64,000 nt of DNA from Saprospiraceae bacterium (GCA_016722285.1 JADKGI010000006.1:1-64000), one strand, 5' to 3'; counted from the first letter of the stretch, positions 39,339-48,500 are shown. The notes: a model not told the origin generated them from the sequence alone. Program-made: numbers and translations.

Positions 39339-40682
39339 GTGGATACAAAAACAATAACTGAAACAAAACAAGTCGTTCAAAACAGTATGGACTACACCAT
39401 GTTTTCGTGGAGTAAACAAAAAGGAATCAATCCGATTGCCATTGAGTACGGAGAAGGGGTTTATCTTTATGATTATGATGGGAAACGAATAATAGATTTC
39501 AGTAGTGGTTTGATGAATGTGAATATAGGCCACGGTAATCAGCGCATAACGGAAGCCGTAGTAAATCAAATGAAGCAAATTGCTTATGTAACACCAAGTT
39601 GCGTGACCAAAGTGCGGGGAGATTTGGGCAAAAAACTGGCTGAAATCTGCCCGGGTGATTTGAACAGATCATTTTTCACACTTTGCGGAGCGACATCAAT
39701 TGAGAATGCTATAAAACTTGCCAGATTATATACAGGAAAACATAAAATTTTGTCTCGCTACCAGTCATATCACGGATCCAGCAATGGGGCTATGACTGCA
39801 AGTGGCGACCCTAGAAAGTTGCCGGTTGACAGTCAGCAAGCACCTAATTTCGTCCATTTTGATCTGCCTATAGCATACCGATGGGAATATGGTGCTGAAA
39901 GTTTTTTGAAAGAAGCTGTAGAAAGCCTTGAACGAATAGTAGCATATGAAGGGCCTGGCAATATCGCTGCCATCATGCTTGAAGGCGAAAATGGATCATC
40001 CGGTTGCTTGAAATACCCTGAAGGATATTTGAAAGCGGTCAGGAAGATCTGCGATGATAATGGAATTTTGCTGATCATGGATGAGGTGATGAGCGGCTTT
40101 GGTCGCACAGGCAAATGGTTTGGCTTCCAGAATCATGGCATCATACCTGATATGATCGCTATGGCTAAAGGCTTGACTTGCGGATATCTTCCATTCGGGT
40201 GCCTCCAGGTATCCGAAAGAATAGCTGCCAGGTTTGATGATCAGGTTTTGGCCATGGGATTGACCTATGCGGCGCACCCGGTATCATGTGCTGCGGCATT
40301 AGAAACTCTTCAGATTTATGAAGATGATCATTTGATTGAAAATGCAGCCGAAATGGGCAGATATATGGACACCCGGATTGAAGAAATGAAAAAACAGCAC
40401 CCTTCTATCGGCGATTGGAGGAATACAGGTTTATTGGGTTGCCTTGAATTGGTTAAAAACAGGGATACAAAAGAGCCTTTTGCTCCATTCAATGCCAAAC
40501 CGGATCAAATGGTCATCATGAACAAAGTAGCAGCTTCCTTGAAGGAACAGGGACTTTATACTTTTGTGCGCTGGAGTTACATATTTATAGCACCACCGTT
40601 ATGTATAACTAAAGAGCAGATAGATGAAGGATTGGCAATCATAAGTCAAGCATTAAAAATAGCTGATGAGGCGACAGTTTAA
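39339..40682 (+). CDS. Class III aminotransferase, probable beta-alanine transaminase
   Basis: A 447-residue PLP enzyme of the omega-amino acid transaminase class. Motifs are DFSSGLMNVNIGHGN near the N-terminus, HGSSNGAMTASGD, the PLP-contacting DEVMSGFGRTGKWFGF and the Schiff-base lysine in MIAMAKGLTCGYLPFG (near residue 277). It should convert beta-alanine plus a keto acid to malonate semialdehyde, the link between ureidopropionase and MmsA in this cluster. The start is a GTG; the conserved region begins about 20 residues in. The NCS1 permease starts 16 bp downstream. Exact amino acceptor is unknown. Confidence 0.88.
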   Translation: MDTKTITETKQVVQNSMDYTMFSWSKQKGINPIAIEYGEGVYLYDYDGKRIIDFSSGLMNVNIGHGNQRITEAVVNQMKQIAYVTPSCVTKVRGDLGKKLAEICPGDLNRSFFTLCGATSIENAIKLARLYTGKHKILSRYQSYHGSSNGAMTASGDPRKLPVDSQQAPNFVHFDLPIAYRWEYGAESFLKEAVESLERIVAYEGPGNIAAIMLEGENGSSGCLKYPEGYLKAVRKICDDNGILLIMDEVMSGFGRTGKWFGFQNHGIIPDMIAMAKGLTCGYLPFGCLQVSERIAARFDDQVLAMGLTYAAHPVSCAAALETLQIYEDDHLIENAAEMGRYMDTRIEEMKKQHPSIGDWRNTGLLGCLELVKNRDTKEPFAPFNAKPDQMVIMNKVAASLKEQGLYTFVRWSYIFIAPPLCITKEQIDEGLAIISQALKIADEATV

Positions 40683-40698
40683 ATAATTTAATTTACAT

Positions 40699-42158
40699 AT
40701 GTCAGACCACCTTGATATATCCGACAGTTCCTTATATAGCAAAGATTTAGCACCTATACATGCTGATCAAAGGACCTGGACAACCTGGAATTATGCAGCA
40801 TTATGGATAAGCATGAGTCTTTGCATTCCAACATATATGCTATCGAGTTCTCTGATAGAAGGAGGAATGAATTGGTGGCAGGCGATACTGACTATTTTTT
40901 TAGGAAATAGCATTGTATTAATTCCTATGATACTCAATGGACAAGCAGGAGCCAAATATGGCATCCCATTTCCTGTTTTCGCCAGAGCTAGTTTTGGGAC
41001 TCTGGGTGCCAACATTCCCGCTATCCTGAGAGCGATAGTAGCTTGTGGTTGGTTCGGAATTCAAACATGGATAGGAGGTTTTGCGATTTTCAGATGATGA
41101 AATTGTGGATACCTTTACTGGATACTTTACCACAGATATTTCCTGTAAGTTGGGGATTGGAGACCGGTCCTGCTATTTGTTTTTTTTTATTTTGGTTGTT
41201 GAATATGTATGTGGTTTATCTGGGGGTGGATAGTATCAGAAAATTGTTGGTGTTTAAAGCAATTTTCCTCCCACTTGCAGCTTTGGCACTTTTATTTTGG
41301 GCTATTAATGCGGCAAATGGTCTGGGTCCGATATTAGAAACACCATCTAAATTTTCAACAACTGCGGAATTTTTTACCTTCTTTTTTCCGGCTTTAACCG
41401 GAATGGTGGGATTTTGGGCGACATTATCACTCAATATTCCTGATTTTACAAGATATGCTACTTCACAAAAAGCACAGATAAAAGGACAAGCTTTAGGCTT
41501 ACCCACTTCCATGACCCTTTTTGCTTTTGTAGGTGTCGTGGTAACATCAGCCACAGCCATAGTTTTTGGGACGACTATTTGGGATCCGGTAGTTCTGGCG
41601 GGTAAATTTGAAAGTAAAATGTTGGTTAGCGCAGCCATGATTGCCGTAGCTATTTCAACTTTAGCCACCAATATTGCAGCAAATATTGTTAGTCCGGCCA
41701 ATGATTTTGCTAATTTGTCTCCCGGGAAAATTGATTTCCGAATGGGCGGCTACATCACGGGAATCATTGGAATATTAATATTCCCCTGGAAACTCATCGC
41801 AGATCCTGAAGGATATATTTTCAAATGGTTGATTGCCTACTCAAGTTTACTCGGACCTGTAGGTGGAATTTTGATCGTTGATTATTATTTTATAAGGAGT
41901 AAGGTTTTGATTACGAATGAGTTATATAATTCTAATGGAGTGTATAGTTATAAAAACGGGTTCAACTATAATGCTATCATAGCCTTGATTTTGGGTATTC
42001 TTCCAAATGCTCCGGGTTTTCTGACTACCGTTAATCTGGTTTCATTGGATACCTTTCCTCATTGGATTTCAGGACTATACAATTATGCATGGTTTGTTGG
42101 ATTTGTGATAAGTGGTATTTTGTATTGGATAATGATGAAAAATCAAAGTAGTAGATGA
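40699..42158 (+). CDS. NCS1 family nucleobase permease, with a 1-nt deletion
   Basis: The N-terminal part has the NCS1 hallmarks TWTTWNYAALWISMS, GMNWWQAI and GAKYGIPFPVFARASFG, then ACGWFGIQTWIGG. The frame stops at 41097. Adding one T to the TTTT at 41087-41090 gives GFAIFQMMKLWIP and continues to 42158 through WATLSLNIPDFTRYA, ATNIAANIVSPANDF and VGGILIVDYYFIR. The joined protein is about 486 residues with 12 membrane segments, the usual family length. Members import uracil, allantoin, hydantoin or related rings. The neighbours make uracil or thymine the probable cargo. Confidence 0.88.
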
Positions 42159-42267
42159 AATAAAATGCCGAATGAAGATTTACGAAATAAGAAATACGAT
42201 TTACATCATTCAACATTTAGCATTCAACATTTAACATTTCAAATAAAAGATTTCAACATTTCAATTC
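42159..42267. repeat. Short repeats between the permease and dihydropyrimidinase
   Basis: TACGAAATAAGAAATACG is followed by three copies of an ATTCAACATTTA-type motif (42205-42240). It belongs to the same style of low-complexity spacer as 43716-43790 and 49786-49815. Confidence 0.5.
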
Positions 42268-43650
42268 GTGAGCATATTAATTAAAAACGGAAGAATTATA
42301 ACGGCAGATGCAGATTACATTGCCGACATATTTATCGAAGGTGAAACCATCAGCATCATCGGCCATAATCTGGAAATCAATGCCGATCGGGTGATCAATG
42401 CGTTAGGATTGCTAGTCATACCTGGTGGAATCGATCCTCATGTACACCTCGATATGCCATTTATGGGTACATATTCCAGTGATAATTACGAGACCGGGAC
42501 GCGAGCAGCATTGTTTGGTGGTACAACCATGGTCATTGACTTTATTCTTCAAACACAGGGTAAGAGTCTTAAATCTGCTTTGGTAGAATGGAAGGGGCGG
42601 AGTGATAATAATGCAGTAGGCGATTATAGCTTTCATATGGCTGTCACAGATTTTAATGATGAGACCAGGAAGGAAATCCAGCATTTTATAGAAGAAGAAG
42701 GCATTACATCTTTTAAAACATTTATGGCCTATAAAGGTGCACTCATGATAGATGACCGACAGATGATAGGCTTGATGCAGGAAGTCAAAAAACATGGAGG
42801 TTTGATCAATGTACATGCGACCAATGGCGATATGATTGATTATTTAATAGCTAAACACCAGGCTGAAGGAAAATTGGCACCATTATATCATTATCTTTCA
42901 CAACCGGAAGTTACTGAAGCAGAAGCCAGCGGTAGATTTGCAGATATGGCGGATTATACTGGTTGCCCGGGCTATATAGTCCATTTAACCTGTGAAGGGG
43001 CACTCAATGCTGTGAGAAATGCTACAAGAAGAAACCAAAATGTTTTCGTTGAGACGTGTATTCAATATTTGCTACTGGATGCCTCATTGTATGAAAACAA
43101 TTTTGAAGGTGCTAAATGGGTTATGAGCCCACCTCTGAGAGAAGTAAAAGACCAAAAGACACTTTGGGCCGGCATTAACCAGGGATTGGTACAGGTAGTA
43201 GCAACCGATCACTGCCCATTCAAATGGGAACAAAAACTGTTGGGGAAAGATGATTTTTCTAAAATTCCAAATGGCCATCCGGCAATAGAAAACCGAATGG
43301 AATTATTATTCAGTGAGGGGGTATCAAAAGGCAGGATCACCCCGAACAGATATGTAGAAGTGACCAGTACCAATGCTGCTAAAATATTCGGAATGTTTCC
43401 GAAAAAAGGTACTATTGCCGTGGGAAGTGACGCAGATATTGTATTAATCGATCCATTCGAACAACACAATATTTCAGCATCAACACATCACATGAATGTT
43501 GACTACAGCAGCTATGAAGGCTGGGAGGTAACCGGTAAAGTTAAAACTGTCTTGCTCAGAGGAGAGATTGCAATTGAAAACAATCAATGTAAAGTAAGTA
43601 AAGGATATGGAAAGTTTATTAAAAGAAATAAAGTAGAAGGGAAGATTTGA
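42268..43650 (+). CDS. Dihydropyrimidinase / D-hydantoinase
   Basis: A 460-residue cyclic amidohydrolase. The metal site is complete: HVH in IDPHVHLDMPFMG, the carbamylated lysine in SFKTFMAYKGAL, histidines in INVHATNGD and YIVHLTCEG, and the aspartate in VATDHCPFKWE. It opens dihydrouracil to N-carbamoyl-beta-alanine. The start is a GTG followed by SILIKNGRIITAD, the usual N-terminus of the family, after which no upstream extension fits. It lies downstream of the permease and, once the IS element and repeats are discounted, directly upstream of ureidopropionase, the next step. Confidence 0.92.
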   Translation: MSILIKNGRIITADADYIADIFIEGETISIIGHNLEINADRVINALGLLVIPGGIDPHVHLDMPFMGTYSSDNYETGTRAALFGGTTMVIDFILQTQGKSLKSALVEWKGRSDNNAVGDYSFHMAVTDFNDETRKEIQHFIEEEGITSFKTFMAYKGALMIDDRQMIGLMQEVKKHGGLINVHATNGDMIDYLIAKHQAEGKLAPLYHYLSQPEVTEAEASGRFADMADYTGCPGYIVHLTCEGALNAVRNATRRNQNVFVETCIQYLLLDASLYENNFEGAKWVMSPPLREVKDQKTLWAGINQGLVQVVATDHCPFKWEQKLLGKDDFSKIPNGHPAIENRMELLFSEGVSKGRITPNRYVEVTSTNAAKIFGMFPKKGTIAVGSDADIVLIDPFEQHNISASTHHMNVDYSSYEGWEVTGKVKTVLLRGEIAIENNQCKVSKGYGKFIKRNKVEGKI

Positions 43651-43690
43651 TTTAGTTGAAAATTACTATTTCTTTGAAATTATTTTAAAT

Positions 43691-43720
43691 CTTCTCAACT
43701 CTTTAAATAACCGGACACAA
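43691..43720 (+). repeat. Relic IS3-family end, 25 of 30 bases like the intact left end
   Basis: CTTCTCAACTCTTTAAATAA followed by CCGGACACAA matches the left terminus of the intact element at 43791-43820 with five substitutions. It lies exactly 100 bp upstream and is directly followed by tandem repeat array 1. No transposase is attached to it. Confidence 0.6.
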
Positions 43721-43790
43721 CATTCAACATATTAAAACACAACATTCAACATAACAAACCACAACATTCAACATAACAAAACACAACATT
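43717..43790 (+). repeat. Tandem repeat array 1 (about 3.5 units of 22 bp), split by the IS element
   Basis: Units of about 22 bp with the core ACAACATTCAACATAACAAA run up to the IS insertion point at 43790. The plus strand has no G. The array resumes on the other side of the element at 45284, so arrays 1 and 2 were one array before insertion. Confidence 0.85.
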
Positions 43791-43845
43791 CTTTTCAACC
43801 CCTTAAATAGCTGGACACAAATTTAACTAAAAAGTTTATAAATTT

Positions 43846-44271
43846 GTGAATATGGGAACACACAGGAAAACATGGAGTAAATCCGAAAAGTTAGCGGTCA
43901 TTTCCAAGGCCAAGGCAGAAGGTGTATTAGAAGCATCTCGGCATTATGAAGTATCCACCACAAGTATATACAAGTGGCTGGATAAGGTAGAAAGTATTGG
44001 AGAGTCATCACTTGAAGGCTTACATGCCCCAGAGCTGAGACGGGAGAACAAGAAACTCATCGCTGAGAATAAACAGCTCAAGGAGATGAATGCGGATAAA
44101 GAATTGAAAATAATGCTGATGGAGCGTCTATTAAAAAAAAGTAACTACCATGGAAGAGAAGATCAAGTTGGCACGAGAATTTATAGAAGGAGGACATCCG
44201 CAGGATACCGTATTAAGGCACTTGATGATACCAAGGAGTACCTATTATTACAAACCGCCACAAGGCATTAA
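43846..44271 (+). CDS. IS3-family transposase OrfA (helix-turn-helix, leucine zipper)
   Basis: The product begins with KTWSKSEKLAVISKAKAEG and a helix-turn-helix (EASRHYEVSTTSIYKWLDK), then a coiled coil RRENKKLIAENKQLKEMN. These bind the inverted repeats and mediate multimer formation. The last 40 residues after LLKKSNYHG look out of frame. An A8 run at 44133-44140 lies where a programmed shift would be expected. However, OrfB sits in the +1 frame relative to OrfA, not the usual -1, so either OrfB starts at its own ATG or a base is miscounted in the run. Confidence 0.85.
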   Translation: MNMGTHRKTWSKSEKLAVISKAKAEGVLEASRHYEVSTTSIYKWLDKVESIGESSLEGLHAPELRRENKKLIAENKQLKEMNADKELKIMLMERLLKKSNYHGREDQVGTRIYRRRTSAGYRIKALDDTKEYLLLQTATRH

Positions 44272-45043
44272 GTCTAAAGGCAGGCCAGTAAGTAGTCATA
44301 CGATGAAGAAAGATCAGACTTGGGCGACCAATGAAGAAGTAATATCTGACATCAAGGAAATACTGAGTGAAGAATTTGTGGACTACGGTTATTTGAAGAC
44401 GACACATGCCCTCAGACAACAGTGTGGGTATATTATAAGTCCAAAGAAAGTATATCGGCTGATGGAAGAGAACAAATTACTTAATCACCCCACAAAGCCT
44501 AAATTAAGTAAGCGGCTGTGGGTCAAAGAGTTAGTTCCAAAACCATTAGCACACTTTAGTTATCTTGAGTTTGACATCAAATACATATATATCAAAGGGA
44601 AGCGCAAGAATGCCCTGCTGATCACCGTCATAGATGTATATTCCAGATGGGTATTGGGTCAACATATCGCCTGGCAAGTAAACAAAGGTGACGTAGTCAA
44701 ATTATTTGATAAGATATTTGGAGCATATTCTATGGCTGAGAATATTTATGTACGCAACGATAATGGGTCACAAATGGTGGCTCAAAAAGTGCAGAGTTAT
44801 TTTAAGAGCAAGAAGGTCATACAAGAGTTTACTAAGCCAGCAACGCCGGAACAAAATGCACATATAGAGTCATACCACAGCATCATAGAAAGGGTAATTT
44901 GTCAAAAATATGAGTTTGACAATCTATTAGAAGCGGCAGATACGTTTACAAGATTTGTTAAATTTTATAACTTCAGGCGCATACATTCAGGAATTGGGTA
45001 TCTTAGCCCATACAATTATTTGTTGCAAAAGGTACCGAGATAA
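44150..45043 (+). CDS. IS3-family transposase OrfB (DDE integrase core)
   Basis: The 297-residue product has an HTH_21-like N-terminal region (EEVISDIKEILSEEFVDYGY) and the rve core. The DDE triad is visible: aspartate in YLEFDIKYIYI, aspartate in YVRNDNGSQM, and glutamate in TPEQNAHIESYHSIIE. The C-terminal RRIHSGIGYLSPYNYL is typical of the family. It appears intact, so the element may still be active. Confidence 0.9.
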   Translation: MEEKIKLAREFIEGGHPQDTVLRHLMIPRSTYYYKPPQGIKSKGRPVSSHTMKKDQTWATNEEVISDIKEILSEEFVDYGYLKTTHALRQQCGYIISPKKVYRLMEENKLLNHPTKPKLSKRLWVKELVPKPLAHFSYLEFDIKYIYIKGKRKNALLITVIDVYSRWVLGQHIAWQVNKGDVVKLFDKIFGAYSMAENIYVRNDNGSQMVAQKVQSYFKSKKVIQEFTKPATPEQNAHIESYHSIIERVICQKYEFDNLLEAADTFTRFVKFYNFRRIHSGIGYLSPYNYLLQKVPR

Positions 45044-45283
45044 AAGTGGATGTATCATTATTGGATGCCAACAACCTATCTAAACAAAAAGTAGCATGAT
45101 AAGAGGTCAAAGCACTAAAGAGAACCAGATCAAAAACGAATGTGTTTTCCACAATTCAATGGTTCTAAATTTTCCCTTTCAGGAAATTTAGGAATGTTGA
45201 ATTTGTTGAAAACGGATGTCAAAGAGCAATTTATTATTAATTATTTCATTAACAAGTTGTCCAATATTTAGGGGGTTGGTACA

Positions 45284-45480
45284 CATTCAACATAACAAAA
45301 CACAACATTCAACATAACAAAACACAACATTCAACATAATAAAACACAACATTCAACACAACAAACCACAACATTCAACATAACAAAACACAACATTCAA
45401 CATAATAAAACACAACATTCAACACAACAAACCACAACATTCAACATAATAAAATTCAACATTCAACATAATAACATACA
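45284..45480 (+). repeat. Tandem repeat array 2 (about 9 units of 22 bp, no G)
   Basis: The continuation of array 1 to the right of the IS element. Units alternate endings TAACAAAACA, TAATAAAACA and ACAACAAACCA, and this three-unit block of about 66 bp occurs twice in a row, a higher-order repeat. The plus strand contains no G from 45284 to the start of the ureidopropionase gene at 45491. Confidence 0.88.
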
Positions 45481-45490
45481 ACATAACCAA

Positions 45491-46358
45491 ATGACTCGAA
45501 TAATAAAATCAGGACTCATTCAAGTAAGTCTGGCAAAAACAGAAGGGGAAGGAACAATTGAAGAAATCAAAGAAGCCATGGTGCAAAAGCACATACCCTT
45601 TATCGAAGAAGCTGGAAGACAAGGCGTTCAAATCCCTTTGTTTTCAGGAAATTTTTAACACGCCTTATTTTTGTCCGGGACAAGATAGTGCGTGGTATGC
45701 ATCTGCTGAATCTGTACCCGGCCCAACAACAGAAAGAATGCAGGAATATGCCCGAAAGTACAATATGGTAATCATCGTACCTGTATATGAAAAAGAACAA
45801 ACCGGAGTATATTACAACACAGCAGCCGTGATTGATGCCGACGGTACATATCTTGGTAAATACCGAAAAAGTCACATACCACAGACTGGTGGCTTTTGGG
45901 AGAAATATTTCTTCAAACCCGGAAATCTGGGATATCCGGTATTTCAGACTAAGTATGCTAAAATTGGTGTTTATATTTGCTATGACAGACATTTTCCGGA
46001 AGGAGCCAGGTGTCTCGGTCTCAACGGTGCTGAAATAGTGTTCAACCCGTCAGCAACTACGGTAGGCCAGTCTCAGTATCTTTGGAAATTGGAACAACCG
46101 GCTCATGCGGTTGCCAACGCCTACTTTATGGGATGTATTAATCGGGTAGGGGTCGAAAAGCCATGGAATCTGGGTCATTTTTATGGTACTTCGTATTTCG
46201 TCAATCCGCTTGGTCAGATTATAGCCTGTGCTTCAGAGGACAAGGATGAATTATTAATCAGCGAATTTGACCTTGAGTTAATCAATGAGGTAAGAAGCAA
46301 ATGGCAGTTTTACAGAGATAGAAGACCTGAAACGTATGGTGAAATCGCTCAATTGTAA
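45491..46358 (+). CDS. Beta-ureidopropionase (N-carbamoyl-beta-alanine amidohydrolase), with a 1-nt insertion
   Basis: A nitrilase-superfamily amidase. The true start is ATG 45491 (MTRIIKSGLIQVSLAK). Dropping one C from the CCC at 45634-45636 restores RQGVQILCFQEIFNTPYF and joins it to the long downstream frame. The catalytic triad is visible as glutamate in CFQEIFNTP, lysine in YRKSHIPQ and cysteine in GVYICYDRHFPEGAR. It splits N-carbamoyl-beta-alanine into beta-alanine, CO2 and ammonia. The repaired protein is 288 residues, the usual size. It starts right after array 2 and 34 bp before preT. Confidence 0.9.
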
Positions 46359-46392
46359 ACATAAATAAAATTTGGTATTAAATTGAGTAAAT

Positions 46393-47739
46393 ATGGCAAT
46401 TAGAAATAATCGTTTATCATCGCAAGATTACCAGCAAAATTTTGCAGATATTCACCCGCCTTTTGAGACACAGGATGCAGCAGCCATCGAAGCCAACAGA
46501 TGTTTGTTTTGTTATGATGCTCCATGTATGAAATCCTGTCCAACTTCTATCGATGTGCCAAAGTTTATCAAACAAATAACCACAGAAAATATCAAAGGGT
46601 CAGCATATACTATTTTGTCTTCCAATATTTTAGGGGCTGGGTGCAGTAGAGTCTGCCCTGTAGAAAAGTTGTGCGAAGGTGCTTGCGTATATAATTTTCT
46701 GGGTGAAACTCCTATACATATTGCCAAATTACAACGGTATTCGACCGAAATTGCCATGTCCAATGATTGGAAGCTCTTTGAAAGAAAAGAATCAATTGGT
46801 AAGAAAGTAGCTGTCATCGGTGCCGGGCCTGCCGGACTGAGTTGCGCTCACAGTCTGAGTCGGGAAGGAATTGACGTAACCATTTTTGAAAAAGAATCAA
46901 AAGCGGGTGGATTAATGACTTATGGGATTGCAGCTTACAAAGTTACTCCGGAATTTTGCGAAGATGAGGTAAATTATATCACATCTGTTGGCGGAATCGA
47001 TATCAAATACAATCAAACTTTTGGCATAGACATTACTTTACAGGAGTTACAAAAAGAATTTGACGCTGTTTATTTGGCATTTGGTGTTGGATTAGCCCGA
47101 CAATTGGATATACCCGGGGAAGAATTGGATGGTGTTGTAGATGCTATCAGTTTCATTTATAATTTAAGGACGCATGATTTTTCAAAATCAGAAGTCGGAG
47201 ACAAAGTAGTAGTAATAGGTATGGGAATGACTGCCATAGACGCTGCAACCCAAGCCAAAAGATTAGGTGCAAAAGAAGTATCATTAGTGTACAGAAGAAC
47301 ACAGGAAGAAATGCCATGCACCGAACACGAATTAAATATTGCCAAACTGGATGGGTGTCAGATCATTTGGTTGGCATCACCCAAAGAAATAAAAAGCTCA
47401 GCAGGCAAAGTAAGCCAATTGGTGTGCGATGTCATGAAACTTGGGGAACCAGACTCAAGTGGAAGACGCAGCCCTGAACCTACAGGTGAGCTTATCACAA
47501 TGGAAGTGGACATGGTCATCAAAGCAGCAGGACAAATGCCTTTTGAGAACCTTGTGAGCCAAAATGATTTTGATAATAATTACGGAAAAGTAGTAGTCAA
47601 AGATAATGCCACCACAAACATCAAAGGAGTTTTTGCCGGCGGCGATTGTGTCAATGGCGGAAAAGAAGTAGTAGATGCAGTACAAGCTGGGAAAGAAGGA
47701 GCGAGCGCTATTTTGAATTTTATTTTAAATGCTAAATGA
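46393..47739 (+). CDS. preT: Dihydropyrimidine dehydrogenase, NAD(P)H/FAD subunit PreT
   Basis: A 448-residue flavoprotein of the glutamate synthase small-subunit type. The N-terminal iron-sulfur domain has ANRCLFCYDAPCMKSCPTSIDV and GAGCSRVCPVEKLCEGAC. The FAD site is VAVIGAGPAGLSCAHSLSREG, the NAD(P)H site VVVIGMGMTAIDAATQAKRLG, and the C-terminal FAD motif GVFAGGDCVNGG. It passes electrons to PreA for reduction of uracil or thymine to the dihydro form. PreA is encoded downstream but separated by an unrelated gene and a repeat array. Confidence 0.92.
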   Translation: MAIRNNRLSSQDYQQNFADIHPPFETQDAAAIEANRCLFCYDAPCMKSCPTSIDVPKFIKQITTENIKGSAYTILSSNILGAGCSRVCPVEKLCEGACVYNFLGETPIHIAKLQRYSTEIAMSNDWKLFERKESIGKKVAVIGAGPAGLSCAHSLSREGIDVTIFEKESKAGGLMTYGIAAYKVTPEFCEDEVNYITSVGGIDIKYNQTFGIDITLQELQKEFDAVYLAFGVGLARQLDIPGEELDGVVDAISFIYNLRTHDFSKSEVGDKVVVIGMGMTAIDAATQAKRLGAKEVSLVYRRTQEEMPCTEHELNIAKLDGCQIIWLASPKEIKSSAGKVSQLVCDVMKLGEPDSSGRRSPEPTGELITMEVDMVIKAAGQMPFENLVSQNDFDNNYGKVVVKDNATTNIKGVFAGGDCVNGGKEVVDAVQAGKEGASAILNFILNAK

Positions 47740-47750
47740 TTAAATTTTGA

Positions 47751-48104
47751 ATGAAGACTGAGAACAAAATACTTGAGATGACTTTTGATTTTTCGATTAA
47801 AATCATTGATTTATACAAGGTGTTATTGGTACAAAAGGAATTCGTTATATCGAAACAATTATTGAGATGCGCAACAAGTATTGGGGCTAATGCAGAAGAA
47901 GCGAGTGCCGCCCAAACAAAAAAAGACTTTATAGCCAAGATGTCAATTGCATCAAAAGAAGCCAGAGAAACAAAATATTGGTTGAGACTTCTTGATAAAA
48001 GTCAAATTGTAAAACATGATTATTCAAATTACTTAGCATCCATTGAACACATTATCAATGTTATCACCAAAATCGTGAAAACTTCCCAAGAAAGCCTTAA
48101 ATAA
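47751..48104 (+). CDS. Four-helix-bundle protein of the S23/IVP (bAvd-like) family
   Basis: A 117-residue, mostly helical protein. The conserved marks are FDFSIKIIDLYK, VISKQLLRCATSIGANAEEA, KDFIAKMSIASKEARETKYWLRLL and a final helix IEHIINVITKIVKTSQ. This matches the family first found inside 23S rRNA intervening sequences and related to the Avd protein of diversity-generating retroelements. Members are scattered singly in Bacteroidota genomes and their role is not established. It interrupts the preT-preA pair, starts 11 bp after preT, and is followed by a long repeat array, suggesting that gene and repeats arrived or expanded together (inference). Confidence 0.87.
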   Translation: MKTENKILEMTFDFSIKIIDLYKVLLVQKEFVISKQLLRCATSIGANAEEASAAQTKKDFIAKMSIASKEARETKYWLRLLDKSQIVKHDYSNYLASIEHIINVITKIVKTSQESLK

Positions 48105-48112
48105 TTATAAAA

Positions 48113-48500
48113 CACAACATTCAAAATAATAAAATTCAACATTCAACATAATAAAACCCAACATTCAACATAACAAAACCCAACATTCAACATAACAAAA
48201 CCCAACATTCAACATAACAAAACCCAACATTCAACATAACAAAACCCAACATTCAACATAATAAAACTCAACATTCAACATAACAAAACTCAACATTCAA
48301 CATAACAAAACCCAACATTCAACATAACAAAACTCAACATTCAACATAACAAAACCCAACATTCAACATAATAAAACCCAACATTCAACATAACAAAACC
48401 CAACATTCGACATAACAAAACCCAACATTCAACATAACAAAACCCAACATTCAACATAACAAAACCCAACAAATTTCAACATTCAACATAACAAAACTCA
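48113..48500 (+). repeat. Tandem repeat array 3 (about 17 units of 22 bp, nearly G-free)
   Basis: About 390 bp of a 22-bp unit, CAACATTCAACATAACAAAA plus CC or CT, with a few C/T variants. I counted one G on the plus strand in the whole array (unit with CATTCGAC near 48409). The unit length is not a multiple of three and TAA occurs in every frame, so it is not coding. It fills the space between the four-helix-bundle gene and preA. The unit is the same as in arrays 1 and 2, apart from single-base variants. Confidence 0.92.

Larger units (their letters stand above)
43791..45283 (+). mobile_element. IS3-family insertion sequence (IS150-like ends)
   Basis: A 1493-bp element with imperfect terminal inverted repeats. 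The left end is CTTTTCAACCCCTTAAATAG and the right end, read inward, is TGTACCAACCCCCTAAATAT; both continue into a GGACA motif. A 4-bp target duplication CATT flanks it (43787-43790 and 45284-45287). Deleting the element and one CATT restores a perfect tandem-repeat unit, which proves a recent insertion into the array. It carries two overlapping transposase frames. About 230 bp lie between orfB and the right end without a gene. Confidence 0.88.

Noticed and set aside
44131..44141. The A8 run in the IS element as a programmed -1 frameshift site
   Set aside because: OrfB lies in the +1 frame relative to OrfA, and a -1 shift meets a TAA at 44142. The slippery-site reading works only if the run length is wrong.
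48113..48500. The 22-bp tandem repeats as a CRISPR array
   Set aside because: Units are directly adjacent with no variable spacers, contain no palindrome, and no cas genes are nearby.
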